From NCBI GenBank assembly GCA_045595425.1, contig JAZOAL010000040.1, positions 1 to 16,546 of the forward strand: a stretch of 16,546 bases of DNA, given 5' to 3'. Both the position numbers and the translations under genes were made by a program. Origin of the DNA: SIG710 sp045595425. GTDB lineage: Bacteria; Bacillota; Clostridia; Oscillospirales; CAG-272. The notes beneath the pieces are model-generated. The model was given only the letters and a program-made list of their open reading frames with translations. It was not told where the DNA came from and made no database searches. Below are positions 13,266 to 16,546 of the stretch, one piece after another (within the stretch, counting starts at the first letter, position 1; the number at the start of each line of letters is the position of its first letter).

Positions 13266-15086
13266 ATGAAACGAAGAGAAAAAAGAGATATTACAAGAAT
13301 ACTTATCGCCGCGCCACTGCTTATTATCGCACATTTTTTGCCGACAGAAGGATGGCTCCGTCCGGCAGTTTTCCTTATACCGTATATTATTGTCGGTTAT
13401 GATGTTCTTATAAGCGCGGTGCGAAATATTCTTCACGCTCAAATGCTTGATGAGCAATTTCTCATGGCTATTGCAACCATTGGGGCACTGATACTTGGTG
13501 AATATGCCGAGGCGGTAGCTGTTATGCTATTTTATCAAATCGGGGAGCTTTTTCAAAGTATTGCTGTCGGAAAGAGCCGCAAGAGCATCGCGGCTCTGAT
13601 GGATATCAGACCTGATACAGCAGTTGTTATCCGTGGAGGTGAAGAAATAGAGCTGCCTCCGGAGGAAGTAGAAGTTGGTGAGATAATAATCATCCGCCCA
13701 GGTGAAAAGATACCCCTTGACGGCGTTATCACAGAAGGCTCAACCACCATCGGAACAGCCGCGCTCACAGGCGAAAGCTTGCCCAGAGATGCAAAGGCGG
13801 GCGAAAGAGTTATCAGCGGCTCTTTGAATCTTACAGGTCTTATAAAGGTTCGCACAGAAAGCGAATTTTCCGAAAGCACGGTTTCAAAGATACTTGAACT
13901 GGTCGAAAACTCCGCCGAGAAAAAGGCAAGAGTTGAAAATTTCATCACAAGATTTGCAAGGTATTATACCCCTATAGTTGTTATCGGCGCACTCCTTTTG
14001 GCTGTTCTTCCCCCCATCTTTGTTGGGGACTTGGCAAAATGGATAGAACGAGCACTTGTATTTCTTGTGGTTTCCTGTCCGTGTGCCTTGGTGATCTCTG
14101 TTCCTCTGTCCTTTTTCGGCGGTATCGGCGGAGCTTCACGTAAAGGTATACTTATAAAGGGAGCAACATATCTTGAGGTTCTTTCAAAGGTGCGTACTGT
14201 TGTTTTTGACAAGACGGGAACGCTCACAAAGGGCATATTTAACGTTACCGAGATCCATCCCGAGAATACTTCTCACGAAGAACTGCTTTCACTTGCCGCT
14301 TCTGCTGAAAGCGGATCTAATCATCCGATCTCGGAAGCTATTGTAAAAGCCTATGGCAAAAAGACTTATGAGCCTGAGAGCATAAATGAGCTTGCAGGTC
14401 TCGGTATTGAGGCTGTGGTAAACGGAAGGCTTATTTATGTTGGCAATGCGAAGCTTATGAAAAAAGCAGGCGCAAAAACGGTTGATTGTAACAACGTCGG
14501 AACCGTTGTGCACGTCTCTGAAGGCTCTAATTATCTCGGACATATTGTTATTGCGGATGAGATAAAGCCTGATTCTGAGGAAACGATGAGATCGTTAAAA
14601 GCGATCGGTGTTAAAAAGACTGTAATGCTTACGGGTGACAGGAGGGAAGTTGGCAAGGCAGTTGCGGCTGAGCTTGGAGTAAGCGAAGTTATGACAGAGC
14701 TGATGCCGGAGGATAAGGTGAGGAGGGTTGAGGAATTGCTTATAAGCAATTCACCGCTCGCTTTTGTCGGTGACGGTATAAACGATGCGCCTGTGCTTTC
14801 CAGAGCAGATGTCGGTATTGCAATGGGAGCACTCGGAAGCGATGCGGCAATTGAGGCGGCTGATATCGTACTTATGGACGATAAGCCCGCAAAAATAGCC
14901 GAAGCCGTAAAGCTCGCAAGGAAGACAATGGCTATCGTAAAGCAGAATATTATATTTGCTCTTTCTGTGAAAGGACTCGTTCTCATTCTCGGTGCGATAG
15001 GATATGCAGGTATGTGGTGGGCTATATTTGCCGATGTCGGTGTTATGGTTCTCGCCATTCTCAATGCAATGAGAGCAATGAAATAA
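13266..15086 (+). CDS. cadA: P1B-type heavy-metal ATPase, Zn/Cd/Pb exporter (ZntA/CadA class)
   Basis: 606 aa, shorter than the usual ~700 because it has no N-terminal HMA domain. ATG 13266 has no Shine-Dalgarno; translation is probably coupled to the HMA gene stop 4 bases before. Landmarks: actuator loop LTGESLP, transmembrane C271-P-C273, phosphorylated D315 in DKTGTLT, SGSNH353P, hinge GDGINDAP (502-509) and, in the last helix, D590 in DVGVMVLAILNA. CPC together with that C-terminal Asp marks the divalent P1B-2 group (Zn, Cd, Pb) rather than copper pumps. It exports metal from the cytosol and completes a sensor-chaperone-pump operon. A hairpin follows the stop. The symbol reflects class; zntA is equally defensible. 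Confidence 0.95.
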   Translation: MKRREKRDITRILIAAPLLIIAHFLPTEGWLRPAVFLIPYIIVGYDVLISAVRNILHAQMLDEQFLMAIATIGALILGEYAEAVAVMLFYQIGELFQSIAVGKSRKSIAALMDIRPDTAVVIRGGEEIELPPEEVEVGEIIIIRPGEKIPLDGVITEGSTTIGTAALTGESLPRDAKAGERVISGSLNLTGLIKVRTESEFSESTVSKILELVENSAEKKARVENFITRFARYYTPIVVIGALLLAVLPPIFVGDLAKWIERALVFLVVSCPCALVISVPLSFFGGIGGASRKGILIKGATYLEVLSKVRTVVFDKTGTLTKGIFNVTEIHPENTSHEELLSLAASAESGSNHPISEAIVKAYGKKTYEPESINELAGLGIEAVVNGRLIYVGNAKLMKKAGAKTVDCNNVGTVVHVSEGSNYLGHIVIADEIKPDSEETMRSLKAIGVKKTVMLTGDRREVGKAVAAELGVSEVMTELMPEDKVRRVEELLISNSPLAFVGDGINDAPVLSRADVGIAMGALGSDAAIEAADIVLMDDKPAKIAEAVKLARKTMAIVKQNIIFALSVKGLVLILGAIGYAGMWWAIFADVGVMVLAILNAMRAMK

Positions 15087-15089
15087 AGC

Positions 15090-15126
15090 AATAGAGAACC
15101 GTCGGCTTTGCCAAAGGTTCTCTATT
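15090..15126 (+). terminator. hairpin after the metal operon
   Basis: Perfect 11-bp stem AATAGAGAACC (15090-15100)/GGTTCTCTATT (15116-15126), 15-base loop with an inner GGC-TTT-GCC, starting 3 bases after the ATPase stop. No T-run follows, so termination is probable rather than certain. Confidence 0.6.
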
Positions 15127-15203
15127 AAGCTCCGTAAGTAATGTAAACAAGGAAAAGGATGCTGCATATGCTGTACCGAATATAATTTTGGAGGTCTTAT
15201 ATT

Positions 15204-16235
15204 ATGGAAGAACGTTATTTTGCGGCATCAAATTCGGGAAGCGGATTTATGAGCTATTTCGGGGAGATATTCAATTCTGCGAGCCTTGAGCATGTATACA
15301 TAATAAAGGGCGGTCCCGGAACGGGAAAAAATATGTTCATGCGCTGTATCGCGGAAGCTGCCGAAAAGAAGAAAAAGCCTGTTGTATATTATTATTGCTC
15401 CTCGGATCAGAATTCGCTTGACGGTATAATTATTGACGGCAGGATAGCGGTGCTTGACGGTACTGCACCTCATGATACAGATGCGAATTTGCCCGGTGCT
15501 GCTGAGGATATTGTGGATCTCGGAGTTTTTTGGAGCATAGAGGAGCTTTCGGCAAAGAGAGCGCGGATAGAAGCCCTGAATTCAGAAAAGAAAAAGCATT
15601 ATGCAAGGGCATACAGATATCTTGCCGCATACCATGAGATAAGCGAAGCCGAGGAAAAACTCACCTTACCCTTGATAGACCGAGAAAAGCTCTGCAAAAG
15701 CGTTAATTCTGTTTTAAAGAATGTCCGCGAAGGTGAAAAATATAAGCCTTCAATTGCCATATGCGATTCTGTTGGCATGGAGGGAAGAGTGCGCTTTGAC
15801 AGCCTTGAAAATAAGGCGAACAAGATATATAAAATAGTTGATCTTTTTGATACCGCTCATGTCTATCTCTCGGAAGCTGCAAATCTTGCAATGGTAAAAA
15901 AGCTGACTGTTACGCTTTCCTACGATCCCGTAAATTCGGATAGGCTTGACGCTGTTTATTTTGACAGAGATGGTATTCTGTTTACATCCGGTGACAGCGA
16001 AAATGCAAAGATTATTTCAATGTCGCGCTTCTTGCCTCCGAAATCCCTTGCTCCATCCCGAGTTGCCCTCAGAAACGCCATGAAATTGCGTGAGCTTATG
16101 ATGGAGGAGACACTATCAGCTCTGAATGATGTTAAAAACACTCACTTTGAGATAGAAGAGATATACAAAGGAGCGATGGATTTTGCCGCAAAGGAGAAAT
16201 TTACGAAAGAATTTATCAAAAAATTATCGCTTTAA
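15204..16235 (+). CDS. P-loop NTPase (PRK06851-like) with altered Walker A
   Basis: 343 aa. GGAGG about 10 bases before ATG 15204. The N-terminus RYFAASNSGSGFMSYF, then VYIIKGGPGTGKN (31-43), YYCSSDQNSLDGIIIDG, VLDGTAPHDTD and PGAAEDIVDLGVFW are hallmarks of an uncharacterised Firmicutes ATPase family. The second half has ICDSVGMEGRVRFDSLENKA, TLSYDPVNSDRLDAVYFD and a C-terminal EIEEIYKGAMDFAAKEKFT, all typical. The Walker A Ser/Thr that follows Lys42 is replaced by Asn43, unusual because that hydroxyl binds Mg2+. The biological role of the family is unknown to me. It stands alone between the metal operon and a radical SAM gene with its own promoter. Confidence 0.85.
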   Translation: MEERYFAASNSGSGFMSYFGEIFNSASLEHVYIIKGGPGTGKNMFMRCIAEAAEKKKKPVVYYYCSSDQNSLDGIIIDGRIAVLDGTAPHDTDANLPGAAEDIVDLGVFWSIEELSAKRARIEALNSEKKKHYARAYRYLAAYHEISEAEEKLTLPLIDREKLCKSVNSVLKNVREGEKYKPSIAICDSVGMEGRVRFDSLENKANKIYKIVDLFDTAHVYLSEAANLAMVKKLTVTLSYDPVNSDRLDAVYFDRDGILFTSGDSENAKIISMSRFLPPKSLAPSRVALRNAMKLRELMMEETLSALNDVKNTHFEIEEIYKGAMDFAAKEKFTKEFIKKLSL

Positions 16236-16239
16236 AATA

Positions 16240-16268
16240 TTGCCTTTTCCTTGGCTGTATGTTATAAT
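16240..16268 (+). promoter_or_regulatory. promoter of the radical SAM gene
   Basis: TTGCCT (16240-16245), 17-base spacer, TATAAT (16263-16268) with extended -10 (TG then T), 29 bases before ATG 16298. Confidence 0.6.
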
Positions 16269-16297
16269 TTATCAGAAGTTAAAAAAGGAGTTTCGAA

Positions 16298-16546
16298 ATG
16301 AAGATAGTTCTCTTTGCCCTTTGCGGCTCATATTCCCATACGGGGCTTGCAATAAGATGCCTTCGGCCTTCTCTTGAGCGAGAGGGCTTTGAGACCGTTC
16401 TTGTAGAGGGAAATCTGAGAGACAGAACATCTTCGCTTTTGCACGCTCTCTATTCACATAAGGCTGATATTTACGGCTTTTCCTGTTACATATGGAATAT
16501 CGAGGAAATGCTCTGTATTGCCGAGGATATTCATGCGCTTCTGCCC
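16298..16546 (+). CDS. B12-binding radical SAM protein, N-terminal part
   Basis: 83 codons are present; the gene runs off the right edge. AAAGGAG (16284-16290) precedes ATG 16298. The N-terminus MKIVLFALCGSYSHTGLAIRCLRPSLE, followed by ADIYGFSCYIWNIEEML, is the typical cobalamin-binding domain opening of the DUF4080-type B12-binding radical SAM proteins common in Clostridia. The CxxxCxxC iron-sulphur motif would lie beyond the window. Substrate unknown. Confidence 0.82.
   Translation, partial: MKIVLFALCGSYSHTGLAIRCLRPSLEREGFETVLVEGNLRDRTSSLLHALYSHKADIYGFSCYIWNIEEMLCIAEDIHALLP

Noticed and set aside
14531..15091. 186-codon minus-strand reading frame opposite the ATPase
   Set aside because: Antisense to the clearly coding end of the P1B ATPase; Ser/Ala/Ile-rich shadow with no start signal.
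1..16546. CRISPR arrays, tRNA or rRNA genes
   Set aside because: No regularly spaced direct repeats and no cloverleaf or rRNA-like sequence seen on either strand by eye; a tRNAscan or CRISPR search was not possible.

Overview
The window looks like chromosome of an endospore-forming, low-to-moderate GC Clostridia, most likely an Oscillospiraceae/Ruminococcaceae-type gut bacterium. The reasons are an adjacent spoIIGA-sigE pair, strong GGAGG ribosome binding sites, consensus -35/-10 promoters, an OadB/OadG-type sodium-pump decarboxylase pair, and an Rhs protein of the kind common in gut Firmicutes. This placement is inferred from gene content; no rRNA or marker comparison was possible.

Layout. 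(1) Bases 1-2530 are an Rhs/polymorphic-toxin locus: the 3' end of a large rhs gene with a variable C-terminal domain that looks like a permuted papain/NlpC-type fold, then a very AT-rich small membrane protein that is the candidate immunity protein, a terminator, and a decayed piece of another rhs gene. (2) 2535-7477 holds two tightly coupled genes for large exported proteins of unknown role: a 950-aa secreted/anchored protein with a small Ada-like metal-binding motif and a C-terminal propeller-like region, and a 691-aa single-pass membrane protein with a zinc ribbon at the end of its cytoplasmic tail. (3) 7480-7930 holds a strong hairpin, a doubtful short ORF and a densely structured intergenic stretch that may be a small RNA or dispersed repeat. 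(4) 7932-9528 is the mother-cell sporulation module spoIIGA-sigE (protease and its pro-sigma substrate). (5) 9529-11120 is accessory: structured intergenic DNA, a DUF559 endonuclease-like gene framed by ~55-bp inverted repeats (a cassette-like element), and a divergent SLOG-protein/ribbon-helix-helix pair sharing an intergenic region with repeated palindromes. (6) 11228-12521 (minus strand) encodes the beta subunit and a 45-aa gamma-like subunit of a Na+-translocating decarboxylase, facing a bidirectional terminator. (7) 12691-15086 is a heavy-metal efflux operon: CadC/SmtB-like ArsR repressor, stand-alone HMA metallochaperone-like protein and a Zn/Cd/Pb-type P1B ATPase without its own HMA domain. 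(8) 15204-16546 holds a P-loop NTPase with an unusual Walker A motif and the start of a B12-binding radical SAM gene.

How they work together. The sporulation pair and the metal operon are textbook units. The Rhs tail plus small membrane protein is best read as a toxin-immunity pair. The least understood content is the exported two-gene unit at 2535-7477, the structured non-coding stretches at 7740-7860 and 9553-9892, the DUF559 inverted-repeat cassette, and the SLOG/RHH divergon.
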